Shown here one piece after another: positions 17,052 to 25,423 of a stretch of DNA of 64,000 nt (position 1 is its first letter; every line of letters begins with the position of its first letter). This DNA is from a bacterium (GTDB taxonomy: Bacteria; Planctomycetota; UBA1135; UBA2386). The notes beneath the pieces are model-generated. The model had not been told where the DNA came from and did not search any database. It worked only from the letters and a program-made list of their open reading frames with translations. The position numbers and the translations under genes were made by a program. The DNA is taken from NCBI GenBank assembly GCA_024743115.1, contig JANSXC010000006.1:186001-250000 (forward strand), read 5' to 3'.

Positions 17052-18833
17052 GTGTCCGCATCGCCGAGTCGGCTCTCCGAGCTCCACGTCAGCCTCCCTG
17101 GGCTCGATCGACCGGCCCTGGTGCCGGCGATCGCGCTCGAGGCCCAGGTCGCGGTGGTGCTGGTCTGGCGCCTCGGCTGCCAGCACAGTCGCCGTGCGCT
17201 CGAGCTGTTGGCCGATCTCGCCCGAGAACGCGTCGGGCAGCCGTTCGCGGCGCTCGCCGTGCACGAGGCAACCACGGTTGTCGAACGCGATCCGGCCCGG
17301 TTGCGCCGCGTCGTGGCGTTTGCGCGCGATGCGGTCACCGTCGTGAGTGACGATCAGCGTGAACTGTTGCGCGTGACCGGGTTCGCCGCGTTGCCGGGCC
17401 TGCTGCTCATCGACGGCAGTGGCGAGGTGCGCTTCGCGGGCGCCGGACTCCCCGCCCGGGATCGTCTCGCGGCGGCGATCGACGGGCTGCTCGAGGCGTT
17501 GGCCGAGACCCGTGACGGTCCCGCGGCCCTGCCGCTGCTGCCCGTGGCTGTCGCTGCCCCGACACTGGCCCCGACCGCGATCGCTGCGGCGGAGGGGCGC
17601 GTTCTCATCGGATCACGGGCGCGACGCAGCGTGCTCGCGGTGCTCACCGATGGCGAGGTCGAGCGCGAGTTCACGGGCGTGCGGCACCCGGCCGGGATCG
17701 CGGCACTTGGCGAACGGGTGTTCGTAAGCGATCACGCGACCCACGAACTGCGCCAGCTCGAACTGCACACCGGTGCCGGCGAGAGCGTGCTCGGCACGGG
17801 CGCATGTGGCACCGATACGTTCGGCGGCGGCTTCGGTGACCAGCAGGAACTCGCGGCGCCGACGGGGCTGACCGAGCATGGTGGGGCCGTCTGGTTCGCG
17901 CAGGCCGCGACGCACCAGATCTGGCAGTTCGATCCCGACACCCGGGCGGCCTCGGCGATCCTCGGCACCGGGCGTGCCGGGCTCGTCGACGGCGGCGAGC
18001 AGGCGGAGTTCTCCGAGCCGACAGGGATCGCGGCGAACGAGCACTCGCTCGTGGTCGCGGACGCGGCGAGCGGCGCGGTGCGGGTCGTCGAACTCGCGCA
18101 CAACTTCGTCGAGACCGTGGCCCAGGACCTCGAGCGGCCCGTCGCCGTGGCGCTGCGCGAGAACGAGATCTGGGTCGCCGTCGCGGGGCGGCCCGCGATC
18201 GTGCGGCTCGCCGAGGGCGGGCCCGTGCCGGTGATCGACGCGTCCCATGGTCTCGTCGAGCCGGTCGGATTGGCGTTCCACGGCGACGAACTCTGGATCG
18301 CGGACGCGGGGGCGGACGCGGTGTTCGTTGTCACCGTGCCGGCGCCGGCCAGTTCGAACGGTGCCGCGGACGGACGGGCCGAATCCGAGGCGTCGCAGGT
18401 CGTCGTCCGTCGGGTCGAGTTGCGATTGCCGCGCTCGTACGCACCGCGACCGGCAGCGCCTGCACGCGTCGCGCAGGCCGTCGAGGTCCAGGAGTTCTCG
18501 GACGTGACGCTGCGTATTCACTTGCCGTGTGACGACGACGAACAGCTCGACGCCAACGCGCCGTGTGACGTCGAGCTGCGCGACGAACACGAACGCGTGC
18601 TCGCCGCGCCGCGCTCCGCCACGGTTGCGATCGAGGGCGACAGCGCGCCCGTGCTCGTGCCGATCGACGAACGCGGCGCCGGCGTTCTGCGCATCCGTGC
18701 GCGCATCGTCGTGCGCGTCGGGGACAACGCGAGCCCGGCCGTGCGTGACGTGTGCTATGTGTTGCCGATCACTGCGGGGGTCGGGGGCGACCTCGAGGCC
18801 GAGGTGCGCGCGGTGGCGGACGCCGACCTCTAG
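17052..18833 (+). CDS. NHL-repeat protein with N-terminal thioredoxin-like domain (NHLRC2-like)
   Basis: The architecture is a thioredoxin-like domain (about 15-150), a six-bladed NHL beta-propeller (about 155-440, with blades such as LAAPTGLTEHGGAVWFAQAA and FSEPTGIAANEHSLVVADAA) and a C-terminal beta domain. This matches NHLRC2-type proteins. The thioredoxin motif is C43-Q-H-S46, so the second Cys is Ser and ordinary disulfide exchange is unlikely. No signal peptide is seen. The GTG at 17052 is used. It follows glpD by 63 bases and may be co-transcribed, though a hairpin lies between. Function unknown. Confidence 0.75.
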   Translation: MSASPSRLSELHVSLPGLDRPALVPAIALEAQVAVVLVWRLGCQHSRRALELLADLARERVGQPFAALAVHEATTVVERDPARLRRVVAFARDAVTVVSDDQRELLRVTGFAALPGLLLIDGSGEVRFAGAGLPARDRLAAAIDGLLEALAETRDGPAALPLLPVAVAAPTLAPTAIAAAEGRVLIGSRARRSVLAVLTDGEVEREFTGVRHPAGIAALGERVFVSDHATHELRQLELHTGAGESVLGTGACGTDTFGGGFGDQQELAAPTGLTEHGGAVWFAQAATHQIWQFDPDTRAASAILGTGRAGLVDGGEQAEFSEPTGIAANEHSLVVADAASGAVRVVELAHNFVETVAQDLERPVAVALRENEIWVAVAGRPAIVRLAEGGPVPVIDASHGLVEPVGLAFHGDELWIADAGADAVFVVTVPAPASSNGAADGRAESEASQVVVRRVELRLPRSYAPRPAAPARVAQAVEVQEFSDVTLRIHLPCDDDEQLDANAPCDVELRDEHERVLAAPRSATVAIEGDSAPVLVPIDERGAGVLRIRARIVVRVGDNASPAVRDVCYVLPITAGVGGDLEAEVRAVADADL

Positions 18834-18974
18834 GAGTCGGCACGCGTCCGGGTAGGAGGGCCGCTGCGCACATGTTCGTAGGCGGTAGCCGCTCGGTTCG
18901 AAGGCCGTTCGCAATGCGGGCGGGGCCGGGCAAATCGCGTGCGCAATCCGGGCGCGCGGTCGTAATCCCGGTCG

Positions 18975-18990
18975 TGGTACGGAGCTTGCG
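18975..18990 (+). promoter_or_regulatory. Sigma-54 promoter (TGGTACG-N4-TTGCG)
   Basis: TGGTACG at 18975-18981, four bases, then TTGCG at 18986-18990 give GG and GC exactly ten bases apart, the -24/-12 geometry of sigma-54. Transcription would begin near 19001, about 35 bases before the ATG at 19036. Confidence 0.7.
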
Positions 18991-19035
18991 ACGAAGGTGT
19001 CTGGCCATTTCTTACCGACTCGCCTCGGAGCCCCG

Positions 19036-20697
19036 ATGAAGCGTCTGCTCGCCCTGATCCTCACGTTGCCGACGACCACCCAACTCGTCGCGCAGCAACT
19101 CTGTCTCGCCGAAGGTTCGCCTACCAGTCTGCGGATCGCGACCGTGCCGGAGGCCAACCCGAACGCGCCCGACACCCGGGTCCTCACGAACGTCGAGTTC
19201 CTGCCGATCGAAATGACCGGTCGGACGCTGGCCCACGAGTTCGACGCATCGCGCCCGCGGCGGCTGCAACGCGATGGCCTCTGGCGCATCGAATTGCCGG
19301 ATGGCGGCCGGATCTTGCGCTATCGCCGCGACGGCGGGCAGCACTGGGGCTTCCTCCATGTCGCGCGCGACGGCGCGACGCGCGTCGTCGTCGAACGGCC
19401 GGGCCTCGGTAACACGGACCCGTTCCTCGATCGGGTCGCGGTCGCCGAGGACGCGCGCCACGGGGCGGTCGGGCTCGTCACGGGTGGGCTCGTGACGTTC
19501 CGGCTCGACGGCCAGAACTACGCGAGCACCGGTCGCGCGGATCGGCTGGCGGCGCCGCCGTCGCACTTCGTCGAGGAGGCGTCGGCGATGGTCGGTCCGA
19601 CGCACGTGTTCTACGTGACCGGCAACGATCGGATCCACCGCTGTGCGCTCGCGGACGCGGCGGTGCCCGTGGATGTGACCCCGCCGCTGCAGGTCGGCGC
19701 GCGGCTCAAGGACCAGCTCGCGATGTCACGCGATGGCACCGTCGTCGTGTTCCTCTACGGTCCGCAGCGCGTGCAACGACTCTATCGCGTCGGCGTCGCT
19801 GGTGCGTCGATGGTGTTGCCGCCACCGGCGTCGAAGTACGAAGAGCCCGACTACCTGCCCGAAGAACCCGGCGAGCCGGCCATGTTGCTCAGCGACGACG
19901 GGTCGCGGTTGTTCTACATCGACTCCGCCGTGCGTGACGAACTCTGGATGCTCGACATACAGGGCGCGCTGCCGCCGTTGCAGGTCACGGGGGACGCAGT
20001 CTTCGAGCCCTACATCGGCGTCCACATCCTGCCGAAGTTCCAGGGTACGAACCTCATGATCGCGATCGGCGACCCCGGTCGCATGGATTGGTTCCGCGCG
20101 CAGCTCGCACCTGCGGGTGGCACGGTGGACAACCTGACCGGCACGGGTTCGACGATGACTCCTTACCCGGCCGGTACGCTCGACCCGACCGCCGCCGCGG
20201 TGTCCGGCAACGAGGCGTTCGTGATCGAGCGCGTCGGCATCTCGGCCCAGCTCCGGCGCCTCGATCTCGTGAGTGGCGGCAGTTCGATCGTCGGCTGGGG
20301 CCCGACGTTGACGGTGGCTCGCGCCAGTTCGGTCGCGGGCGCGGCCGACCTGCTCGTGCGCACCGCCAGCGGCGATGCGTTGCGGCACGGCGCGACCGGC
20401 GCGGTGCTCGGATCGACCCCGGCCGGGATCGCGTTGACGCCGCCGGTGCAGGGTGTCGTGGCCGCGACGTGGGTCCACCTGAGCAGTGGGGTCGGGATGG
20501 TCGGATTCTACTTCCGCGACGGGACGTCGGTGCCGGGGCTCGTGACGGTGGGGCCGCCCCGCATCGTGATGACCGCCGCCGACGGCATCGTGCTCCAGCA
20601 GGGCAATCAGGTGCGCTACTTCGCGGTCGGCACCGACGTGGTCCTGCAGCGTCCGAACGCCGCCGTGCGCCGGTTGCTGTCCGGCGCGGGCGCCTGA
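19036..20697 (+). CDS. Secreted beta-propeller-like protein, unknown function
   Basis: The 553-residue product has a signal peptide (KRLLALILTLPTTTQLVAQ) and a mature part of repeated beta segments (DGGRILRYRRDGGQHWGFLH; AMSRDGTVVVFLYGPQRVQR; LSDDGSRLFYIDSAVRDELW) that reads like a WD40/TolB-type propeller. No family is recognised. The ATG at 19036 is chosen because it begins the signal peptide and has GGAG five bases upstream. A sigma-54 promoter lies 46 bases upstream. It is followed by another secreted gene with its own sigma-54 promoter. Confidence 0.72.
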   Translation: MKRLLALILTLPTTTQLVAQQLCLAEGSPTSLRIATVPEANPNAPDTRVLTNVEFLPIEMTGRTLAHEFDASRPRRLQRDGLWRIELPDGGRILRYRRDGGQHWGFLHVARDGATRVVVERPGLGNTDPFLDRVAVAEDARHGAVGLVTGGLVTFRLDGQNYASTGRADRLAAPPSHFVEEASAMVGPTHVFYVTGNDRIHRCALADAAVPVDVTPPLQVGARLKDQLAMSRDGTVVVFLYGPQRVQRLYRVGVAGASMVLPPPASKYEEPDYLPEEPGEPAMLLSDDGSRLFYIDSAVRDELWMLDIQGALPPLQVTGDAVFEPYIGVHILPKFQGTNLMIAIGDPGRMDWFRAQLAPAGGTVDNLTGTGSTMTPYPAGTLDPTAAAVSGNEAFVIERVGISAQLRRLDLVSGGSSIVGWGPTLTVARASSVAGAADLLVRTASGDALRHGATGAVLGSTPAGIALTPPVQGVVAATWVHLSSGVGMVGFYFRDGTSVPGLVTVGPPRIVMTAADGIVLQQGNQVRYFAVGTDVVLQRPNAAVRRLLSGAGA

Positions 20698-20794
20698 TCG
20701 CACCGTGTCGCGATGGCGCCGCGTCCGCGGTGCCGTGTCCGGCATCCGGGCAGCCGCCGCACGGTTGGCGAACGGCGAGCCGGTTCGCCGGGGC

Positions 20795-20810
20795 TGGCAC
20801 GGTCGTTGCC
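20795..20810 (+). promoter_or_regulatory. Sigma-54 promoter (TGGCACG-N4-TTGCC)
   Basis: TGGCACG at 20795-20801 and TTGCC at 20806-20810 match the sigma-54 consensus TGGCACG-N4-TTGC at every defined base. GG and GC are ten bases apart. Start would be near 20821, about 90 bases before the ATG at 20913. Confidence 0.78.
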
Positions 20811-20912
20811 CGGTGTCCTCTCGTTGATCGGGCCGAACTCTCGACCCGATCGCCGTGATGCTCTCGCCAATGGCGCTCGCGCACCGAGCGCCGAGACCCC
20901 TGGAAGATTCCG

Positions 20913-22406
20913 ATGAGAACCAAGACCACCAACCTGTCTGCGGCCGCCGCCGTGCTTCTCGCCCCGGCCCTCGCCGCTCAGATCAACTTCACCTCGCAGT
21001 CGCTCCCGGTCGGGACGCGACCCGATGAGATCGCGCTTGCCGACGTCGACCGAGACGGCGATCTCGACTTCGTCGTCGCGACGGATGCGATCAACAACAG
21101 CGTCGAACTCTGGCGCAACGATGGCGCCGGCAACTTCACATTTGCCAATGCGATCCCGGTTGCGCCGCAGACGCGGTCGGTAGTGCTCCACGACTTCGAC
21201 GGCGACGGTGACAACGACCTCGCCGTTGCGACGGGTTCGGCGATCGCGATCCTGCCCAACCTCGGCGGCGGCGCCTTCGGGGTCGCGACCTTCTATCCGG
21301 TTGGGCTCAATCCGCGTGGTCTGACGGTCGCCGACTTCGACGGCTCGGGAACCCCCGATCTCGCGGTTGCGAATCGTGACTCGAACAGCGTATCCGTCCT
21401 CATGAACGCCGGTGGCGGCACGTTCACCGTCGGGGTTCCGATCGTGGTCGGCACCGAACCGCGCAACGTGATCGCCGCCGACTTCAATCGCGACGGTACG
21501 CCCGACCTCGCGGCCTCCAATCACCGTTCGCGCGACGTCTCGGTCCTGTACAACAACGGCAACGGGACGTTTGGCGCCGGGCCGCGCCTGCCGGTCGGTG
21601 CCAACGTCCGGCCCGAGTGGGTGACCGCCGCCGACACCGATCTTGATGGCGATCTCGAACTCGTTGTCGCCCTCGGCGAGGTGGCCGGCCGCGTCGGCGT
21701 GTTCACCAACCCTGGGAACGGCGCGTTCCAGGGCCAGCAGCTCGTCTTCGTCGGCGGCAACGAGCCCGGCTTCGTGCTGCTCGTCGATCTCGACGGCAAC
21801 CAGACGCCGGATCTCGTGACGGGCAACGAGGACTCGAACGATCTGTCCGTGCTGCCGAACCTCGGCGGCACCTTCGGCGCGGCGACCGTGTTGCCGGTCG
21901 GCCTGCACCCCGACTTTCTCGTGGCCGGCGACATTGACGGCGATCGTGACCTCGATCTGCTCTGCTCGCTGCGGAATGCCAACAGCGTCGTCGTGCTGCG
22001 GAACCGGACAGTCAATGCCGCCACGCGCCCGACCATGCTGCACGTCGGCCCGTTCCTCACCGGCGCGTCCAACGTGATCGAGCTCGCCGCCCCGACGGAA
22101 CGCGGCAAGCCCTACGTCGCTGGGCTGTCGTTCCGCGCCGGCCCGGGACTGTCGCTGCCCGACAACCGCACGATCCCGCTCGGTTCGTCGATCCTGCTCA
22201 CGGTCAGCGTGACGGTGGGCAACCCGATCTTCCCCGACGCTTTCGGCGTGCTCGATGGCAGTGGCCACGCCAACGTGCGGTTCGTGTTGCCGACGTTTCC
22301 GTCGCTCGCGGGGCTCAACGTCTTCGGGGCCTTCCTCACGCTCGATGGCAATGATCCGACCGGGATCGGTGAGATCTCGTCCCCGCTCGCCAGTAACATC
22401 CAGTAG
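20913..22406 (+). CDS. Secreted FG-GAP/VCBS repeat protein
   Basis: A signal peptide (TTNLSAAAAVLLAPALAAQ) is followed by about seven FG-GAP/VCBS blades, each with a Ca-binding D-x-D/N-x-D-G-x-x-D loop such as DVDRDGDLDFVVAT, DFDGDGDNDLAVAT and DIDGDRDLDLLCSL, forming an integrin-alpha-like propeller. The last 120 residues are a separate beta module (PYVAGLSFRAGPGLSLPDNR, then ANVRFVLPTFPSLAGLNVFG) seen in related form in other secreted proteins of this window. The product is extracellular or surface-bound; such proteins often bind ligands or calcium. A sigma-54 promoter lies upstream; a hairpin overlaps the stop. Confidence 0.88.
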   Translation: MRTKTTNLSAAAAVLLAPALAAQINFTSQSLPVGTRPDEIALADVDRDGDLDFVVATDAINNSVELWRNDGAGNFTFANAIPVAPQTRSVVLHDFDGDGDNDLAVATGSAIAILPNLGGGAFGVATFYPVGLNPRGLTVADFDGSGTPDLAVANRDSNSVSVLMNAGGGTFTVGVPIVVGTEPRNVIAADFNRDGTPDLAASNHRSRDVSVLYNNGNGTFGAGPRLPVGANVRPEWVTAADTDLDGDLELVVALGEVAGRVGVFTNPGNGAFQGQQLVFVGGNEPGFVLLVDLDGNQTPDLVTGNEDSNDLSVLPNLGGTFGAATVLPVGLHPDFLVAGDIDGDRDLDLLCSLRNANSVVVLRNRTVNAATRPTMLHVGPFLTGASNVIELAAPTERGKPYVAGLSFRAGPGLSLPDNRTIPLGSSILLTVSVTVGNPIFPDAFGVLDGSGHANVRFVLPTFPSLAGLNVFGAFLTLDGNDPTGIGEISSPLASNIQ

Positions 22407-22421
22407 CGGCCCTGGGCCGCT
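22405..22421 (+). terminator. Perfect hairpin overlapping the stop codon
   Basis: AGCGGCC-CTG-GGCCGCT is a perfect 7-base stem that begins inside the TAG of the FG-GAP gene. No T-run follows. Confidence 0.45.
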
Positions 22422-22463
22422 GCGCGCCCTCCCACTCGACTGCGCCTCAACCCCGAGACCGCC

Positions 22464-24197
22464 ATGCGCCCCGTTCTTTCCGTTCTTGCGCTCTGTATCA
22501 CGTCCACTGCCGCTCTGGCCCAGCTCCCCTGTTTCGACACCAACCTCGGTCGGCAGCTGGCGCTGTCCGACGACTCGTTCTCCGGGGTCGAAGCGCTGGG
22601 GTTCCCGTTCGCCTTCGGCGGCGTCACCTACACGGACGTGCAGGTGTGCTCGAACGGCTTCATCGTGCTCGGCAGCGGCACGCCTGGTCAGGCGGACTAC
22701 TCGCCGTCGGTCGGTGAGCTGATCGGGAACCCGCAGGCGCGGATCGCGTTGCTGTGGCGTGACCTCAATCCGTCGTCGTCGGGCAGCGGCAAGGTCTGGG
22801 TCAACTCGGTGCCCGCGTCGGGCAGCAATCCCGCCTACTTCAGCGTCACGTACGACGGCGTGTATCAGTATTCGACGAGCACGCCCGTGACGTGCCAGCT
22901 GCTGCTCATCGAGGGCGGCCTGGTGCAGATGCATCATGGGGCGGACACGGCGCTGGCGACCAACTCGTGGCTCGTCGGCTCGAGTCCTGGCAACGGCGCG
23001 GCGGCCAACCCCGTGGCCTTCTCCGGATTGCCGGTGCCCGTGATCTCGAACGGCGCGACGTTGCACGAGGATGGCTCGTCGGGCTGCCCGCTCGCCGGGC
23101 GCACGATGCTGTGGTCGCCGACCAGTCCGGGTTACGTCGTGGTGCCGGCCGGTGGGTGCGCCAGCTGGTCGACCTACGGCGAGGGCTGCCTGCAGCGCTA
23201 CGGCTCGTTCTACGAGCTGTTCGATTTGCCGGGCACACCGAACGATCTGAGCGGGACATCGTTCCTTATGGTCAACACCGGCAACGGCTACGTGACCGTG
23301 CCGGCCGCGACGCCGCGCCGCGGAATCGCCAACGCGACCAACCTCAACTTGTCGGATGACCAAGAGGTCGTGGTACCGTTCGCGACGGGTCTCACGACGA
23401 TGCCGGTTCCGGGCGGTGTTGTGAACGGCCTGGCCGTGTGTTCGAACGGGATCGTGTCGACCGGGCCAAACACGACTGCGTACACACCAACCGTGGCGCG
23501 GTTCCTTGCTCTGCCGAACACGGCTTGGGCGGTCGGTTGGCACGACCTGCTGCCGGCCAATGGTACGCGAGGTGCCGGTGGGGTGTACGTCGAGGAGACC
23601 GCGACGCACTTCTACGTGATCTACGATCAGGTGCAGTCGCTCGGTGGTTCGAGTGGTGCTGGCAATACGATGGAGCTGCACTTCGACAAGGCGGCCGGCA
23701 CCGTCGAGGTTCTGATCGTCAGCGTCGACAACCTCGGCAACGACTACCTCGTCGGCTTCACCGTCGGGGGCGTCACGCTCGACCCCGGTTCCGAGGATCT
23801 CTCGGCGGCCACGTTCCTGAGCACGGGTTCGCCCGAGTCGCTGCCGCTCGCGCTCGCTGCCGACGGTCCGCCGATCGTGACGGCCGGGATGAGTCTCGTG
23901 ACGAGCAACATCACGCCCAATGCCGTGCTCGGCGGGCTGCTGTTCGGCGCCCGGCGGTTCGATCCGGGCATCGATCTGAGTGGGTCCGGCATGCCCGGGT
24001 GCTTTCAGTTCAACGACCAGGTCGCGGTGCGGCTGTTCTACCCTTCGGGTGCCTCGACGGTGGCCGTGCCAATCGTCGTGCCGAATGCGCCCGGGTTCGC
24101 GATTCAGGTCCAGTCGGCGGTCTACGACCCGACGGCGGCGTTGAACGCGGTCAACTCGGTCGCTTCCAACGGCGTTGAGTTGCAGCTGGGGTACTGA
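22464..24197 (+). CDS. Secreted protein with duplicated nidogen-like domain
   Basis: The 577-residue product has a signal peptide (LSVLALCITSTAALAQ) and two similar halves. The first has LSDDSFSGVEALGFPFAFGG, VCSNGFIVLGSG and ALLWRDLNPSSSG; the second has LSDDQEVVVPFATG, VCSNGIVSTGPN and AVGWHDLLPANGT, then FYVIYDQVQ. This pattern (phase-shifted beta strands, SNG and WxDL motifs) resembles nidogen-like extracellular domains. The C-terminus ends PGFAIQVQSAVYDPTAA and SNGVELQLGY, typical of a conserved tail in planctomycete secreted proteins. It lies 57 bases after the FG-GAP gene and may be in the same sigma-54-driven unit. Confidence 0.75.
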   Translation: MRPVLSVLALCITSTAALAQLPCFDTNLGRQLALSDDSFSGVEALGFPFAFGGVTYTDVQVCSNGFIVLGSGTPGQADYSPSVGELIGNPQARIALLWRDLNPSSSGSGKVWVNSVPASGSNPAYFSVTYDGVYQYSTSTPVTCQLLLIEGGLVQMHHGADTALATNSWLVGSSPGNGAAANPVAFSGLPVPVISNGATLHEDGSSGCPLAGRTMLWSPTSPGYVVVPAGGCASWSTYGEGCLQRYGSFYELFDLPGTPNDLSGTSFLMVNTGNGYVTVPAATPRRGIANATNLNLSDDQEVVVPFATGLTTMPVPGGVVNGLAVCSNGIVSTGPNTTAYTPTVARFLALPNTAWAVGWHDLLPANGTRGAGGVYVEETATHFYVIYDQVQSLGGSSGAGNTMELHFDKAAGTVEVLIVSVDNLGNDYLVGFTVGGVTLDPGSEDLSAATFLSTGSPESLPLALAADGPPIVTAGMSLVTSNITPNAVLGGLLFGARRFDPGIDLSGSGMPGCFQFNDQVAVRLFYPSGASTVAVPIVVPNAPGFAIQVQSAVYDPTAALNAVNSVASNGVELQLGY

Positions 24198-24242
24198 GGT
24201 CGTCTGACGAGCCTGTCGCCTGTACCGGCTCGGGAGCGGTTC

Positions 24243-25367
24243 TCAGTCGCCCATGACGCAACGCGCGCTGCCGTCGTCCGCGAGCAGCGTGAAGGCGGCG
24301 CGCTGACCTTCGGCGATCCGGCCGTATTCTTCGGCGCCGATGAGTCGTGCCGGGTTGTGGCTCGCGATGCGGGCGAGCGTCCAGTCGCCGGCGGTCGGCA
24401 CGAACTCACGGAAGTTGCGGGCGGCGAGGGCCATCGTCAGAGCGGCGCCGGCGAGGCGGCCATCGCGATCGCGCACGATGCCGCGTTCGTGGTGGACCTC
24501 GATGCCGGACAGGCGGTAGGTGCCGTCGGGCATGCCCGCGGCGGCGACTGCGTCGGTGACGAGCACGGTGCGATCCGGGCCGAGGATCCGGAACGCGTGG
24601 CGCACCATCGCGGGCTGCACGTGCACGCCGTCGACGATGATCGGGCAGGAGATGCGCGGTTCGTCGAGTGCGCGCGTCGCGACGTTGTCATCGCGATGGT
24701 GCAGCGGGCCCATCACGTTGAAGAGATGGGTCACGCAGGTCGCGCCGGCATCGACGGCCGCCGCGAAGCCCTCGGGGCGATCGCAGTGGCCGATCGCGCA
24801 GGTGACGCCGGCGGCCGTGAGTCGTTCGACTGCGTGCGCCGCACCGGTGCGCGCGGATGCGAGCGTCACGAGGCGCAGGTGCCCGTCCGCGGCCCGCAGC
24901 AGTTCGTCGATGCGTTCCGGTGTCGGGTCGACGAAGTGCTGAACGGGGTGCGCGCCCGAGGTGGTGAGGAAGGGCCCCTCGAGGTGTAGTCCGAGGGGCG
25001 TCGCGTGATCCGCGCGCGGCTCGCAGGCCGCGATCCATTCGGCGACGGCGCGCACCTGGGCGAGCAGCGTCTGCCAGTCGGCGGTGATCAGCGTCGGCAG
25101 GAACGCGACCGCACCGCCTTCGAACACCGCCCGAGCCACGGTGTCGAGCGCATCCGGGGTCGCTTCGTCGACGCTGCGACCGCCCGCGCCGTTGACCTGG
25201 AGATCGACGAAGCCCGGCAGCAACGTGCCGCGCAGGCGTTCCGCGCGCGTTCCCGCCGGTTCGTGATCGATCGTCATGATGCGACCGTCGACCGCCTTGA
25301 CGCGGGCCGCGGCGAGGATGCCGTCGGGCGACACGACGCGGTCCACGATCCACTCGTTGGCGCTCAC
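24243..25367 (-). CDS. nagA: N-acetylglucosamine-6-phosphate deacetylase
   Basis: NagA removes the acetyl group of GlcNAc-6-phosphate in amino-sugar catabolism or wall recycling. Marks: LLPGFVDLQVNGAGGRSVDE at the amidohydrolase core, LHLEGPFL with the metal-binding Glu, AIGHCDRP and VTHLFNVMGPLHHR with the metal His residues, VDGVHVQPAMV, and the catalytic Asp in LVTDAVAAAGMPDGTY. The GTG at 25367 (VSANEWIVDR) is chosen because TACAAC lies seven bases upstream; the longer frame is Arg/Pro-rich and overlaps the divergent gene's promoter. No nagB is nearby. A single gene. Confidence 0.93.
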   Translation of the reverse strand: MSANEWIVDRVVSPDGILAAARVKAVDGRIMTIDHEPAGTRAERLRGTLLPGFVDLQVNGAGGRSVDEATPDALDTVARAVFEGGAVAFLPTLITADWQTLLAQVRAVAEWIAACEPRADHATPLGLHLEGPFLTTSGAHPVQHFVDPTPERIDELLRAADGHLRLVTLASARTGAAHAVERLTAAGVTCAIGHCDRPEGFAAAVDAGATCVTHLFNVMGPLHHRDDNVATRALDEPRISCPIIVDGVHVQPAMVRHAFRILGPDRTVLVTDAVAAAGMPDGTYRLSGIEVHHERGIVRDRDGRLAGAALTMALAARNFREFVPTAGDWTLARIASHNPARLIGAEEYGRIAEGQRAAFTLLADDGSARCVMGD

Positions 25368-25374
25368 GCGCTGT

Positions 25375-25380
25375 GTTGTA
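25375..25380 (-). promoter_or_regulatory. -10-like hexamer TACAAC before nagA
   Basis: TACAAC ends 7 bases before the GTG at 25367, in the 56-base gap between two divergent genes. It supports a leaderless nagA mRNA. Confidence 0.4.
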
Positions 25381-25423
25381 GGATCCCGCGGACCCGGACG
25401 CCAGCGCGACCGGCTGCCAGCGC

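Noticed and set aside
18890..18915. A GGTTCGAA stretch that looks like a tRNA T-loop
   Set aside because: The flanking bases do not pair into a five-base stem, and no acceptor stem or anticodon arm is found.
20616..23681. A 1021-codon open frame antisense to the secreted-protein genes
   Set aside because: No domain is visible and it is the mirror of repeated Asp-rich FG-GAP sequence.
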